Of a stretch of DNA of 64,000 nt, positions 7,631 to 16,056 are shown piece after piece. The position numbers were made by a program, and so were the translations under genes. The first letter of the stretch is position 1. The number at the start of each line of letters is the position of its first letter. Source of the DNA: JBBIMS01 sp964531645 (GTDB taxonomy: Bacteria > Acidobacteriota > Aminicenantia > JBFLYD01 > JBBIMS01); NCBI GenBank assembly GCA_964531645.1, contig CAZHEF010000007.1, positions 5,684-69,683 on the forward strand, in the 5' to 3' direction. The notes under the pieces were generated by a model that was not told the DNA's origin, did not search any database, and saw nothing but the letters and a program-made list of their open reading frames with translations.

Positions 7631-8650
7631 ATGATGATTAATGGATGGAAGATTATTTTTATAAGCTTATTTTCTAAAAAAGTTACTATTCAACCTGTAT
7701 CCTTAATGGAAACAGAATCTTCTTCAAAACATTGGTTTTTGGAACCCACCTGGTTAGCCGTGTGGCGTACAATACTCTACATCATATTGTCCATTATATT
7801 TTGGATAAGGAAACCGAGAAAAAAACCTCCAAAATTCCCTTTTGAAATTATTGACCCAAAAGAGTTTTCCACTCGTCTTGAAAAATTAAAAATGCTTACT
7901 GAAACCCAAAATAAGTATCTTCCACGAATAAGAAACCAAAAACATTCGCCTGAGGAAATACAAACTTCAAGGAGGAGAATTTTAATTATTGGACGAGCGG
8001 ACATCGGAAAAACAAGGGAAGCTTATAAACTTATAACAGAAGAATTGCTAACTGGTTCAGACCCAGGAAAAATCTTAATGCCAAAAAAGACAGCAACCCT
8101 ACCCGAAGAGTTTTCTGATGCCCAAACTCCCCCTGAACTTGTTAATAAAGCGGTTGTTCTTTTCTATGATGACCTTCCAAACATCTATCCCTCAGAGCCA
8201 GAGAGAAAGGAATCAAAACTTGCTACTTCCCAGAGCCGACTGCAGAAAGTAATAGAATGCTTTGAAAGAAAAACCAATCAATTCCATTTGATTGCCACAG
8301 CAAGAAGCGAGTTGATTCATAGACTCGATGATTTCGATTACAAAAAAGACCCTTTCTGGAATACCTTTGAAATCTTTGAGGTTCAGCCCCTTGATAAGAA
8401 ATTGGAAAAGGAGTTCATTCAAAACTTAGCCGAACTTTATAATATTGATATTGAAAATAATGCTGTTGAGGAGATACAGAAAATAAATGAATGTTATTCC
8501 TGCGAAAGTATTGTAATCTTCTTACAAAACCGAAAAAATCAAAAAATTGGTAAAAATGAAGTGGAGAGTTATTTCAAAAAGACAGCCTTTGACTTCTGGC
8601 AGAAAAACAATTTTGAACCTCTTAAAAATCAAAAACCAGAGGAGGAATAA
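7631..8650 (+). CDS. Membrane-anchored P-loop NTPase (STAND/NACHT-like), C-terminally disrupted
   Basis: The readable part is 339 residues. It has a hydrophobic segment at about 41-60 followed by a basic stretch (KPRKKPP), so the rest probably faces the cytosol. Walker A is GRADIGKT (121-128), Walker B is AVVLFYDD (174-181), and a sensor-like HLIATARSE is near 219-227. This order is typical of STAND/NACHT-type signalling NTPases. The downstream DNA encodes TPR sequence in other frames, so the original protein was an NTPase fused to a TPR sensor, and this frame stops early at 8648. The start ATG (7631) has no good ribosome site but lies behind the promoter at 7455. The function is unknown. A role in defence or signalling is only an inference from the architecture. 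Confidence 0.6.
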   Translation: MMINGWKIIFISLFSKKVTIQPVSLMETESSSKHWFLEPTWLAVWRTILYIILSIIFWIRKPRKKPPKFPFEIIDPKEFSTRLEKLKMLTETQNKYLPRIRNQKHSPEEIQTSRRRILIIGRADIGKTREAYKLITEELLTGSDPGKILMPKKTATLPEEFSDAQTPPELVNKAVVLFYDDLPNIYPSEPERKESKLATSQSRLQKVIECFERKTNQFHLIATARSELIHRLDDFDYKKDPFWNTFEIFEVQPLDKKLEKEFIQNLAELYNIDIENNAVEEIQKINECYSCESIVIFLQNRKNQKIGKNEVESYFKKTAFDFWQKNNFEPLKNQKPEEE

Positions 8651-8651
8651 G

Positions 8652-8985
8652 GTTTTAAGGGCATTAGAATTTCTCCAATCTTATTAGAAAAAAGAAGAAA
8701 CTTGGCGATATTGAAAGAAATGTCCTTGCTGGCCCGCTTCTCGATCGTGGAAATGCTTATTACAATAAAGGTGATTTTGATAAGGCAATTGAGAATTATG
8801 ATAGAGCAATTGAAATTAATCCTGATTATGCAGAGGCAATGGCAAATATGGGTATAGCTCTTAGTAAGAAAAAAGAAGAGAAGATGGCAAAATACTGGTT
8901 CGAACAAGCTTTAAAATATAAAGACAAACTTCCTGATAAAGGCGAAAGAGTCTTAAAATGGTTAGAAGAACTTGAAGAAAAATAA
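8652..8985 (+). pseudogene. TPR tail of the NTPase gene, separated by frameshifts
   Basis: Right after the NTPase stop the next frame reads VLRALEFLQSY (8652-8684). From about 8677 to 8985 a third frame reads IRKKKKLGDIERN and then a TPR: GNAYYNKGDFDKAIENYDRA, IEINPDYAEAMANMGIALSK, ending ERVLKWLEELEEK. The pieces join smoothly if two single bases are removed near 8645-8652 and 8680-8690, so they are one broken gene. The TPR frame has no start codon before its middle and no ribosome site of its own. Either the gene is a pseudogene or the sequence has two errors here. Confidence 0.7.
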
Positions 8986-9062
8986 CTAATTAATCAGGAA
9001 AAAAAATTGGATTAAAATTTCCCTTGATATTAGATTCAACTTAAACAATGCAATTCGCCAGC

Positions 9063-9091
9063 TTGACATAGATTAATATTTCCTTTAAATT
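9063..9091 (+). promoter_or_regulatory. Promoter of tRNA-Gly
   Basis: TTGACA (9063-9068), a 17-base spacer and TAAATT (9086-9091), ending nine bases before the mature tRNA 5' end. Confidence 0.6.
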
Positions 9092-9100
9092 AAATTCTAT

Positions 9101-9175
<75 letters not shown>

Positions 9176-9276
9176 TTATTTATGCGAGTAAGAACGAGAA
9201 AGGCAAGACTGGCAAGACAAGATAAAAAATAAGGCAGTAATGAAACGAGATTCTGTATTAATTTTTAAGTGAGAAA

Positions 9277-10068
9277 GTGGTGATTTTTTATATTATAATT
9301 GAGGAAAAACCCAATTCACCCTCGTTAAATATGGCAATAGATGAAGCCCTTTTTAACTATGTCCAGAAAAATAAAGAGCTCTCAATTCTGAGATTTTACA
9401 GATGGGAGAAACCAACTCTCTCTATTGGATATCACCAGAAAGTAAGGGAGGTAGCCAACATAGATTTTTTAAGGGAGAAAGGGATTGAACTTATAAGAAG
9501 AATAACTGGTGGAAAGGTTGTCCTTCACGACGATGAGGTCACCTATTCTTTTTCATCATCAGCTTCCTTTTTGGCTGAAAATAAAAGTGTTATTGAATCT
9601 TTCCATCTAATATCCTCTGCTCTGATTGAGGGTTTAAAAATTCTTAGAATATATGCAAGGCTATCTTCTCGAAAATATGAAGGGCTTTATAAAACAAACC
9701 TTCCTTGTTTTTCATATCCAACCGGAAATGAAATCGTTGTAAATGGAAGGAAATTGATTGGCTCAGCTCAGAAAAGGACAAAAGATGCCCTTCTTCAGCA
9801 TGGTTCAGTCCCTATTACCCTGGATGTTGATAAACTATCAAGGGCAACATTTTCCTCTCCCGAAAGTTTGAATGGAAATATAATAACAATAAAGGCTCTT
9901 ATCGGGGAGACAGACTTTTTTGAAATTGCTCATTCTTTAAAAGAAGGTTTTTCGAGGTTTTTCAAATGTAATTTTGAACCTTTCGACTTAAATGAAATTA
10001 AGGATGACATTGAAAAGATTCAAATAGAAAAATATTCCAATCCAAAATGGAATTTTGATGATAAGTAA
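9277..10068 (+). CDS. Lipoate/octanoate--protein transferase (LipM/LplA family)
   Basis: A 263-residue biotin/lipoyl protein ligase-type domain (BPL_LplA_LipB). It carries N-MAIDEAL near the N-terminus and ERYRW-type FYRWEKPTLSIGYHQ. The substrate loop is RRITGGKVVLHDDEVTYSF, where most relatives have RRxTGGGAVxH, and the lysine segment is GRKLIGSAQKR...LQHGS. A Cys in LPCFSYPTGNEIV lies where LipM octanoyltransferases carry their nucleophile, so transfer of octanoyl from ACP to a lipoyl domain (GcvH-like) is more likely than ATP-dependent lipoate ligation; this is an inference. It probably starts at GTG (9277 or 9280) with a weak ribosome site. Thioredoxin follows 9 bases after its stop. Confidence 0.82.
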   Translation: MVIFYIIIEEKPNSPSLNMAIDEALFNYVQKNKELSILRFYRWEKPTLSIGYHQKVREVANIDFLREKGIELIRRITGGKVVLHDDEVTYSFSSSASFLAENKSVIESFHLISSALIEGLKILRIYARLSSRKYEGLYKTNLPCFSYPTGNEIVVNGRKLIGSAQKRTKDALLQHGSVPITLDVDKLSRATFSSPESLNGNIITIKALIGETDFFEIAHSLKEGFSRFFKCNFEPFDLNEIKDDIEKIQIEKYSNPKWNFDDK

Positions 10069-10077
10069 AAGGGAAAA

Positions 10078-10395
10078 ATGAAAAACATTGACGAAAGCGA
10101 ATTTAACAATATTATTCAAAAAGATGTCACGGTTTTAATAGAGTTCGGCGCTGATTGGTGTGGACCTTGTAAAAAAATGAAGCCTCTCCTTGATGATCTG
10201 GAAAAAGAACTCCAGGGTAAAGTTGAGATTTATTTTCTGGATATAGGAAAATCACAGACTAAAGCAATAGAATACGAAGTTCTGAGTATTCCCCAGATTT
10301 TAGTTTTTAGAAAAGGAAAGCTCTTGGAGAGGATTTTTGGCGAGCAGAAAAAGGACAACCTGAAAAAATTAGTTGAAAAACACATCCAGAGCTAA
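10078..10395 (+). CDS. trxA: Thioredoxin
   Basis: A 105-residue, single-domain thioredoxin with the redox motif WCGPC (GADWCGPCKKM, about residues 27-37) and the cis-Pro loop (SIPQILVF). No signal peptide is present, so it should be a cytosolic disulfide reductant. The C-terminal helix is KDNLKKLVEKHI. It starts 9 bases after the LipM-like gene and is probably co-transcribed with it. Its stop lies in a hairpin shared with the convergent truA. Confidence 0.93.
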   Translation: MKNIDESEFNNIIQKDVTVLIEFGADWCGPCKKMKPLLDDLEKELQGKVEIYFLDIGKSQTKAIEYEVLSIPQILVFRKGKLLERIFGEQKKDNLKKLVEKHIQS

Positions 10396-10415
10396 CAGCT
10401 TATAGCTAATAGCTC
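10389..10415. terminator. Imperfect hairpin between convergent trxA and truA (dispersed repeat)
   Basis: GAGCTA-AC-AGCTTATAGCT-AA-TAGCTC folds as a stem-loop over the two stop codons. The words AACAGCTTATAGCTAA recur at 41771-41787 in the same convergent position. It may be a bidirectional terminator made from a dispersed repeat. Confidence 0.45.
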
Positions 10416-11137
10416 ACCTTTTCAAGGCATAACCCGCATGGATGCGCTGAAGAAAAAGTTATTTCTAACTCGTCTCTCTCAAGAAGGGTTTTTACAATGT
10501 CAGGTTCGAATTTCCCCTTTCCGATCTCAATAAGTAAACCCACCATATTTCTTACCTGATATCTTAAAAACCCACTTCCTTCAAATATAAACTTTATTTC
10601 GTTATTTTCTTCTTCAATCTCTGCTTTGAAAATTGTTCTGACAGTAGAAGGAGATGAAGAACGGGATGTAAAATTTCTGAAATCATTCTTTCCAATGAAA
10701 AATTTAATTGCTTCTCGCATTTTTTCTATATCAAGCTTGAAAGGGATATGGTAAACCCATCTCCAGATAAAGGGAGAAACAACAAGTCCAGTGTAAATTC
10801 GATAAACATATGTCTTAGATTTTGCGTGATAGCGAGCGTTAAAACCTTCGTCAGCCTCTTCTACATTTACAATTCTAATATCTTTTGGAAGTAAAGAGTT
10901 CATTGCACGAAGCAAAGAAAGAGAAGCAATTTTGAGCCCCATTTTAAAGCTTGCAACCTGACCCTTAGCATGAACCCCCGAATCAGTTCTTCCCGCTCCT
11001 ATTACCTTCACATTTTCATAAGAAATTATCCTGAGAACCCTTTCCAGTTCCCCTTGAATGGTCTTCTGATTTGGCTGATATTGCCATCCTTTGTACTCTG
11101 TTCCATCATATTGAACTACTATTTTATAATTGGGCAT
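10406..11137 (-). CDS. truA: tRNA pseudouridine(38-40) synthase
   Basis: TruA makes pseudouridine at positions 38-40 of tRNA anticodon arms. The N-terminus IVVQYDGTEYKGWQYQP is typical. The catalytic Asp lies in GAGRTDSGVHAKGQVASF (about residues 51-68), and the RYQVRNMVG motif is present near residue 205. The length (243 aa) fits. The ATG at 11137 gives the family N-terminus; an upstream TTG would add four residues. Ribosome-site evidence is weak. It lies 11 bases downstream of the PLP enzyme gene and probably shares its transcript. Confidence 0.93.
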   Translation of the reverse strand: MPNYKIVVQYDGTEYKGWQYQPNQKTIQGELERVLRIISYENVKVIGAGRTDSGVHAKGQVASFKMGLKIASLSLLRAMNSLLPKDIRIVNVEEADEGFNARYHAKSKTYVYRIYTGLVVSPFIWRWVYHIPFKLDIEKMREAIKFFIGKNDFRNFTSRSSSPSTVRTIFKAEIEEENNEIKFIFEGSGFLRYQVRNMVGLLIEIGKGKFEPDIVKTLLERDELEITFSSAHPCGLCLEKVSY

Positions 11138-11160
11138 AATTGAAAACAATAAATTAAATT

Positions 11161-12354
11161 TTAGATTTTATCGAGAGCCTGTGCTATATCATCGAGAAGA
11201 TCCTGGATATTTTCAATCCCTACCGAAATTCGAACAAGACCTTCTGACAATCCAAAAGCTTTAAGCTCTTCAGCGCTGTATTGTCTGTGTGTGGAAGAGG
11301 CCGGATGGGTTATCAAAGTCCCTACATCCCCAAGACTCACAGCAAGAATCATGACCCCGAGTTGATCCATCAACTTCTCCCCCGCCTTTCTTCCACCTTT
11401 CAATTCAAAGGAAAGCATCCCACCAAAATCCCTCATTTGTTTTTTAGCTATCTCATGCCCTTTATGAGTCGGAAGCCCCGGATAATAGACCTTTTCAACT
11501 TTCTCATGATTATTCAAGAATTCTGCAAGAGCCTTAGCATTGGCACAATGTCTCTCCATCCTAACCGCAAGGGTTTTAAGCCCTCTTATCATAAGCCATG
11601 CTCCAAAGGGGTCTAAAACTCCGCCAAGCTCTCTTAAAACCTCTTTTTTTGCCTTTCCTATGAACTCTCTTGAGCCAACAAGAATGCCACCTACAGTATC
11701 AGCATGTCCATTTATATATTTTGTCGCAGAGTGAAGGACAATTTCAGCACCAAAGGATAATGGATTCTGAAGATAGGAAGTAGCAAAGGTATTATCAACT
11801 GCTAATGGAATACCATACTTCTTTGCCACCTTTGCACATTCTGCAATGTCAACAATCATCAATGTAGGATTGGCTGGGGTCTCAATGTAAATCAACTTTG
11901 TCTTTTCATCGATTAGTTTCTCGATGTTTTCATGAACAGGCTCTTCAGTAAATCTTGCTTCAATGCCGACTCTATGTGCAAATTTTTTGAAAAAATTAAA
12001 GGAACCTCCGTAAAGAATCGGTTGAGTAACAACATTTTCTCCTTTTTCTGCAAGGGCAAATACAAGGGTTGAAAGAGCTGCCATTCCAGAAGAGGTTATT
12101 AGTGCGCTTTGCCCTCCCTCAAGGAGGGCCATCATTTCTTCAAGATAATCAATTGTTGGATTTCCCCATCTTGTGTAAACATAACCTGGTTTCCTTTCGT
12201 CAAAAACTTCAAGAGCATCTTCAGTGCTTTCGAATGCAAATGTTGAACTTTGATAAATGGGAAAAGAAACTGCCCTTGCATAAGGGTCTCTTTTCCCCGA
12301 GCCGTGGACACAGAGGGTCTCCTTTTTCAATTTTTTTAAGATTTCTTCTTTCAT
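11161..12354 (-). CDS. Cys/Met-metabolism PLP-dependent enzyme (cystathionine/methionine gamma-lyase or synthase type)
   Basis: A 397-residue fold-type I PLP enzyme. The Schiff-base Lys is in SATKYINGHAD, the phosphate/PLP contacts are in SSGMAAL, and DNTFATSYLQNPLSFGA precedes the Lys. The substrate-side Tyr/Arg segment is YTRWGNPT. Methionine gamma-lyases usually carry a Cys in the YGCT loop; here it is YGGSFNFF, so MGL activity is uncertain. Cystathionine gamma-lyase, gamma-synthase or O-acetylhomoserine sulfhydrylase remain possible. The ATG has AGGAGGATTC upstream. No S-box or other methionine riboswitch is seen before it. Confidence 0.85.
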   Translation of the reverse strand: MKEEILKKLKKETLCVHGSGKRDPYARAVSFPIYQSSTFAFESTEDALEVFDERKPGYVYTRWGNPTIDYLEEMMALLEGGQSALITSSGMAALSTLVFALAEKGENVVTQPILYGGSFNFFKKFAHRVGIEARFTEEPVHENIEKLIDEKTKLIYIETPANPTLMIVDIAECAKVAKKYGIPLAVDNTFATSYLQNPLSFGAEIVLHSATKYINGHADTVGGILVGSREFIGKAKKEVLRELGGVLDPFGAWLMIRGLKTLAVRMERHCANAKALAEFLNNHEKVEKVYYPGLPTHKGHEIAKKQMRDFGGMLSFELKGGRKAGEKLMDQLGVMILAVSLGDVGTLITHPASSTHRQYSAEELKAFGLSEGLVRISVGIENIQDLLDDIAQALDKI

Positions 12355-12370
12355 GAATCCTCCTCAAAAT

Positions 12371-12838
12371 TTATCTTGATTTTAAAAATAAAATTGCTCT
12401 TTTTACCGCATCCTCTGCACTTTCAGCTTTTTCTACTCCTTCAATATCCCATGTTTCAAGCCCTATGACTTTCTTTCCAAAAATATTAGCATAAGAAATT
12501 TCTGAGAGAGTTCCATATTTACCATCAATTGCAATAATAACATCGGAATTAAGAACAACTATCATATTCCTTGCATAGGAAATTCCTGTGGGAACAGGTA
12601 AATCTATATATGGGTTCGCATCTTCCTTGTCAGTTCCGGGAAGGATTCCCATTGTAACTCCACCATTTTCCTTTGCTCCTTTCGAAACCGCCTCCATAAC
12701 TCCTCCAAGACCCCCACAAACAAGGATGTATCCATTCTTAGCAATTTCTTTCCCGATCTCGTAGGCTACACGGTAAATTCTACTATTTACCTCACTACCT
12801 CCTATAACACCAATCCTGAACCTCTCTCTAAAGCTCAT
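12371..12838 (-). CDS. TIGR00725 family (LOG-like Rossmann) protein
   Basis: A 155-residue protein of the TIGR00725/SLOG family: IGVIGGS at the N-terminus, CGGLGGVMEAVSKGAKE, and ILPGTDKEDANPYID. The characteristic (G)xYGTLSEI segment reads IDGKYGTLSEI, with Asp where most have Gly. These relatives of lysine decarboxylase-like LOG proteins bind nucleotides, but their reaction is not established. It overlaps the stop of the NlpC/P60 gene by 4 bases. Confidence 0.85.
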   Translation of the reverse strand: MSFRERFRIGVIGGSEVNSRIYRVAYEIGKEIAKNGYILVCGGLGGVMEAVSKGAKENGGVTMGILPGTDKEDANPYIDLPVPTGISYARNMIVVLNSDVIIAIDGKYGTLSEISYANIFGKKVIGLETWDIEGVEKAESAEDAVKRAILFLKSR

Positions 12839-13275
12839 ATTAACCTCTTTATTTTAATTAATCTTTTTTTCCAGTATTTATTTAAAATCTCTCTTTTCAC
12901 ACCCGTTGTTGATGCATGAATAAATGTTCCTTTGCCAGCGTAAATTCCAACATGTAATCCCTCTTTCTCAATCTTGAAAAAAACCAGATCTCCTTTCATC
13001 GCCCTTCTTAGGGATACTGTTCTCCCTGTTTTAATAAGCTTATCTGTTGAATGTGGAAGAAGAATTCCTTCCTTTGAAAAAACATAGTAAACAAAACCAC
13101 TGCAATCAAATCCGGAAGTATCTGCTCCATTGTATTTGTATGGAGCTCCAATTAGTCTCTCAGCCCTTAAAATCACACTTTCTCTTAAGGATAAACCCCT
13201 TTTCGGAATTAAGGCACAGGAAGTGGCAAAAATAAAAGGTATAGTCAAATAAATAATCTTCTTTCCATATAACAT
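12835..13275 (-). CDS. NlpC/P60 cell-wall peptidase lipoprotein
   Basis: A 146-residue exported lipoprotein with a basic start, a hydrophobic span and the lipobox FATSC (Cys about residue 20). It is followed by an NlpC/P60 domain with catalytic Cys in DCSGFVYYVF, His in LHVGIYAG and a third polar residue His in FIHASTTG. By family it cleaves D-Glu-gamma-meso-DAP or related peptidoglycan stem-peptide bonds in the periplasm. The ATG at 13275 gives a normal signal peptide; the longer TTG frame would bury it. Its stop overlaps the next gene's ATG. Confidence 0.88.
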   Translation of the reverse strand: MLYGKKIIYLTIPFIFATSCALIPKRGLSLRESVILRAERLIGAPYKYNGADTSGFDCSGFVYYVFSKEGILLPHSTDKLIKTGRTVSLRRAMKGDLVFFKIEKEGLHVGIYAGKGTFIHASTTGVKREILNKYWKKRLIKIKRLI

Positions 13276-13420
13276 TAAGAGAATTTTTATACCATAGACA
13301 TTTGTGTAATTCAACAAAAATGCAGATTTTATTCAGTAGAAGCCATGAGACGATAGCAAAAAGCTATAAATTTTAGAAGTTTTGCATTTAAAAACAACAA
13401 ATCCAGAGTTTAAGAAATAT

Positions 13421-15574
13421 TTAGCTTGTTTTTTTTAAATCTGTTAGAAGCGAAGAGAGCCTTGTATTTCTTTTGTATGGCTTATTATTTTTAATTGCTA
13501 TTGCAAGAGCCTTTTTGGAACCAACAATGACAGCAAGTCTCTTTGCCCTTGTCAGAGCTGTATAAAGAAGATTTCTCTGAAGCATTATGTATTGCTGGGT
13601 CAGAACAGGCATAACACATGCCTCGTATTCGCTCCCCTGGGATTTATGAACTGATATAGCATAAGCAAGGGTTAATTCATCAAGTTCCTCTCTATCGTAC
13701 CTAATCTCCCTCTCAAACAGGACAGTAAGACCCTTTTCATCCACAGATAAAACTTTTCCTATGTCTCCATTGTAAACATCCTTATCATAATTATTTTTTA
13801 TTTGCATAACTTTGTCCCCTATTTTGAAAGAAATCCCTGGGAAGCTTTCTCCTTTAGGATTCAATCTTTCCTGTAAAATTTTGTTAAAACTGTCAACTCC
13901 GGAAATTCCTTTATAGAGGGGAGCTATAACCTGAATCTGAGAGCTCATAGGGTCAAATCCAAATCTTTGAGGTATCTCTTCTGTAACAAGGTAAACAATC
14001 CTGCGGAATGCCCTCTCCTCATCTTCTTCAGATATGAAAATGAAGTCTTCTCTATCTTTAATAAAAAGATAAGGGAACATCCCTTTTCTTATTCTATGAC
14101 TATTAACAACAATCATACTCTCCCTTGATTGCCTGAATATATCTTCAAGTTCGACTACTTTCACAATCCCTGATTGAATCAAATCCTTAAGGATATTTCC
14201 AGGACCAACCGATGGGAGCTGATCTTTGTCTCCAACAAATAAAAGGCTTGTCCATGGCGAGACTGCCTTCATAAAATTGAACATTAAAGGAATATCCACC
14301 ATGGAAAATTCATCAACTATAATCATATCTGCTTTCAAAGGATTTCGCTCATTTTTTAAGAAAATATTCTCTCCTGGTTTGTATTCCAGGAGTCTATGAA
14401 TTGTCTTTGCATCCTCACCCGATGTCTCAGAGAGCCTTTTTGCAGCCCTTCCCGTTGGTGCACAAAGCATAACTTTTCTTCCAAGTCTCTTGTATATATT
14501 AATAATTGCTCTTATTATTGTTGTTTTTCCAGTTCCAGGTCCTCCTGTCAAAATCATTACCTTCTCTTTTAATGAAGCTTCAATACTCTCCTTCTGCCTG
14601 GGAGCAAATTTTATTCCCATTTCCTTTTCAGACTCTTCTATGCACTGTTTTGTGTCAATGACAAACTGAGTCTTTGGGAAACTCAAATTTTCAACAATAC
14701 ATTTTGCAATCTCATTCTCTGCCTTTAAAAAAAATGGGAGATAGATGGCATCCCTTTCTCCTACACCTACTCTTACAATTTTACCTTCCTTTACGAGCTC
14801 ATCTATCAAAAACAGTATAGCTTCTTTATCTTCAATCCCCAACTCTTTTAAAGCTTTCTCTGCTACACTCTCAGAAAAGGAGAAAACATGACCATCCTCA
14901 ATTTCTTTGCTCATTAAATAAAGAATGAAAGCTTTTACTCTTAAGGGAGATTTTGGTTCAATTCCTGAGGATAGGGCTATTCTGTCAGCAATTTTGAAAC
15001 CTATTCCAAAAATGTCATCAGCGAGCTGATATGGATTTTCCTTTACTATTTTTAAAGAATTATTTCCATGTTCATTGTAAATTTTCATAGCTGTCTTCGT
15101 AGTTAATCCGAGCTCCTGAAGCTTTATAATAATGTGACTCTTTTCTTTATGCTCTCTCCAGGATTCAACAATGGAGCCAATTTTTTTCTCTCCTATTCCT
15201 TCAACCTCTGCCAATTTTTCAGGCTTTTTTGAAATTATTTCAAGAGTCTCATCTCCAAATTTATCGACTATTCTTCTGGCAAGCTCAGGACCTATTCCTT
15301 TTATAAGACCTGACGAGAGGAATTTTCTCACTCCTGAGATTGACGAAGGGGTAAGTATCTGATAATTTTCTGCTTTAAACTGCTCACCCCATTTTTCAGA
15401 CTTTACCCATTTTCCATCAACAGAAATTGATTCACCAGGCGTCAGTTTGGGAAAATGTCCTATAACCACAATACTTCTTTTTGATTTTTCATCTTTTACT
15501 TTTAAAACTGAATATCCTGAGGAAGGATTAAAAAATATTACCTTCTCTATAATACCACTTATTATTTCAAACAT
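13421..15574 (-). CDS. recD2: RecD2-like ATP-dependent DNA helicase
   Basis: A 717-residue SF1B helicase. The N-terminal OB-like region (SGYSVLKV...) is followed by helix-hairpin-helix pairs (LIKGIGPELARRIVDKFG; VEGIGEKKI) and the motor. The motor has motif I GGPGTGKTT at about 341-349, Ia CAPTGRAAKRL, II VDEFSMVD, III FVGDKDQLPSVGPGN, and the last motifs LTLAYAISVHKSQGSEYEACV and LLYTALTRAKR. RecD2 works without RecBC in repair. It begins 21 bases after tRNA-Val on the same strand with no visible ribosome site, so it may be cut from a tRNA-mRNA transcript. Confidence 0.95.
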   Translation of the reverse strand: MFEIISGIIEKVIFFNPSSGYSVLKVKDEKSKRSIVVIGHFPKLTPGESISVDGKWVKSEKWGEQFKAENYQILTPSSISGVRKFLSSGLIKGIGPELARRIVDKFGDETLEIISKKPEKLAEVEGIGEKKIGSIVESWREHKEKSHIIIKLQELGLTTKTAMKIYNEHGNNSLKIVKENPYQLADDIFGIGFKIADRIALSSGIEPKSPLRVKAFILYLMSKEIEDGHVFSFSESVAEKALKELGIEDKEAILFLIDELVKEGKIVRVGVGERDAIYLPFFLKAENEIAKCIVENLSFPKTQFVIDTKQCIEESEKEMGIKFAPRQKESIEASLKEKVMILTGGPGTGKTTIIRAIINIYKRLGRKVMLCAPTGRAAKRLSETSGEDAKTIHRLLEYKPGENIFLKNERNPLKADMIIVDEFSMVDIPLMFNFMKAVSPWTSLLFVGDKDQLPSVGPGNILKDLIQSGIVKVVELEDIFRQSRESMIVVNSHRIRKGMFPYLFIKDREDFIFISEEDEERAFRRIVYLVTEEIPQRFGFDPMSSQIQVIAPLYKGISGVDSFNKILQERLNPKGESFPGISFKIGDKVMQIKNNYDKDVYNGDIGKVLSVDEKGLTVLFEREIRYDREELDELTLAYAISVHKSQGSEYEACVMPVLTQQYIMLQRNLLYTALTRAKRLAVIVGSKKALAIAIKNNKPYKRNTRLSSLLTDLKKTS

Positions 15575-15595
15575 TTAAAATCAGGAAAGGAAATG

Positions 15596-15670
15596 GTGGG
15601 CGATGCAGGATTCGAACCTGCGACTTCTACCGTGTGAAGGTAGCACTCTACCCCTGAGTTAATCGCCCAC
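15596..15670 (-). tRNA. tRNA-Val (CAC)
   Basis: On the minus strand, acceptor GTGGGCG pairs with CGCCCAC, the anticodon arm is CTACC-TTCACAC-GGTAG with anticodon CAC, and the T arm is GCAGGTTCGAATCCTGC. CCA is not fully encoded. AT-rich sequence with TATAAAAT lies directly upstream and may be the -10 region. Confidence 0.92.
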
Positions 15671-15702
15671 ATTTTATAATTTTAAACGATATTTTTAAAA
15701 AG

Positions 15703-16056
15703 CTAAAGTTCCCCTTTTACTTTAAATCTAATCTTTTCCAGCTCAAATCTTGCTCTACCTAAATTCCCATTTTTCTTCATTGCATAGAAAATGAAATAAT
15801 TCTGATTTATGACCTTTACAAGAAAGGTCAATTCCTGATGTGTAAATATCATCTCATTTACAATTCCAAATTTTGAAATTTCGGGATTTATCTTTAGAAG
15901 ATTCATCAAGGAGGCTATCTCAACTGCCACTGGTTCAATATCAATTTTATCATCCCAGTTGATCTTTTCTACAGTTAAACCGTCAGAATCCATGATTAAT
16001 ATACCTGTTGAAGAAGGCAGTTTTTCCTTTAGAACTCTAAAATGAGATTCAAACAT
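15703..16056 (-). CDS. Roadblock/LC7 domain protein (MglB-like)
   Basis: A 117-residue single Roadblock/LC7 domain: FRVLKEKLPSSTGILIMDSDG in the first strand pair, VAVEIASLMNLLKI in the helix, then the later strands ending FVKGEL-like. Such proteins regulate small Ras-like GTPases; MglB controls the polarity GTPase MglA in motile bacteria. The ATG at 16056 overlaps the stop of the upstream TPR gene by 8 bases and gives the proper domain start. A longer frame upstream is only the TPR gene read out of frame. It lies downstream of pilMNOPQ, which fits a role in pilus polarity, but no mglA is in the window. Confidence 0.72.
   Translation of the reverse strand: MFESHFRVLKEKLPSSTGILIMDSDGLTVEKINWDDKIDIEPVAVEIASLMNLLKINPEISKFGIVNEMIFTHQELTFLVKVINQNYFIFYAMKKNGNLGRARFELEKIRFKVKGEL

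Noticed and set aside
11161..12354. Calling the PLP enzyme methionine gamma-lyase (megL)
   Set aside because: The diagnostic Cys in the YGCT loop is absent (YGGS), so only the family level is supported.
12355..12370. S-box or other methionine riboswitch for the Cys/Met PLP enzyme
   Set aside because: The gap to the upstream gene is only 16 bases, too short for any riboswitch.
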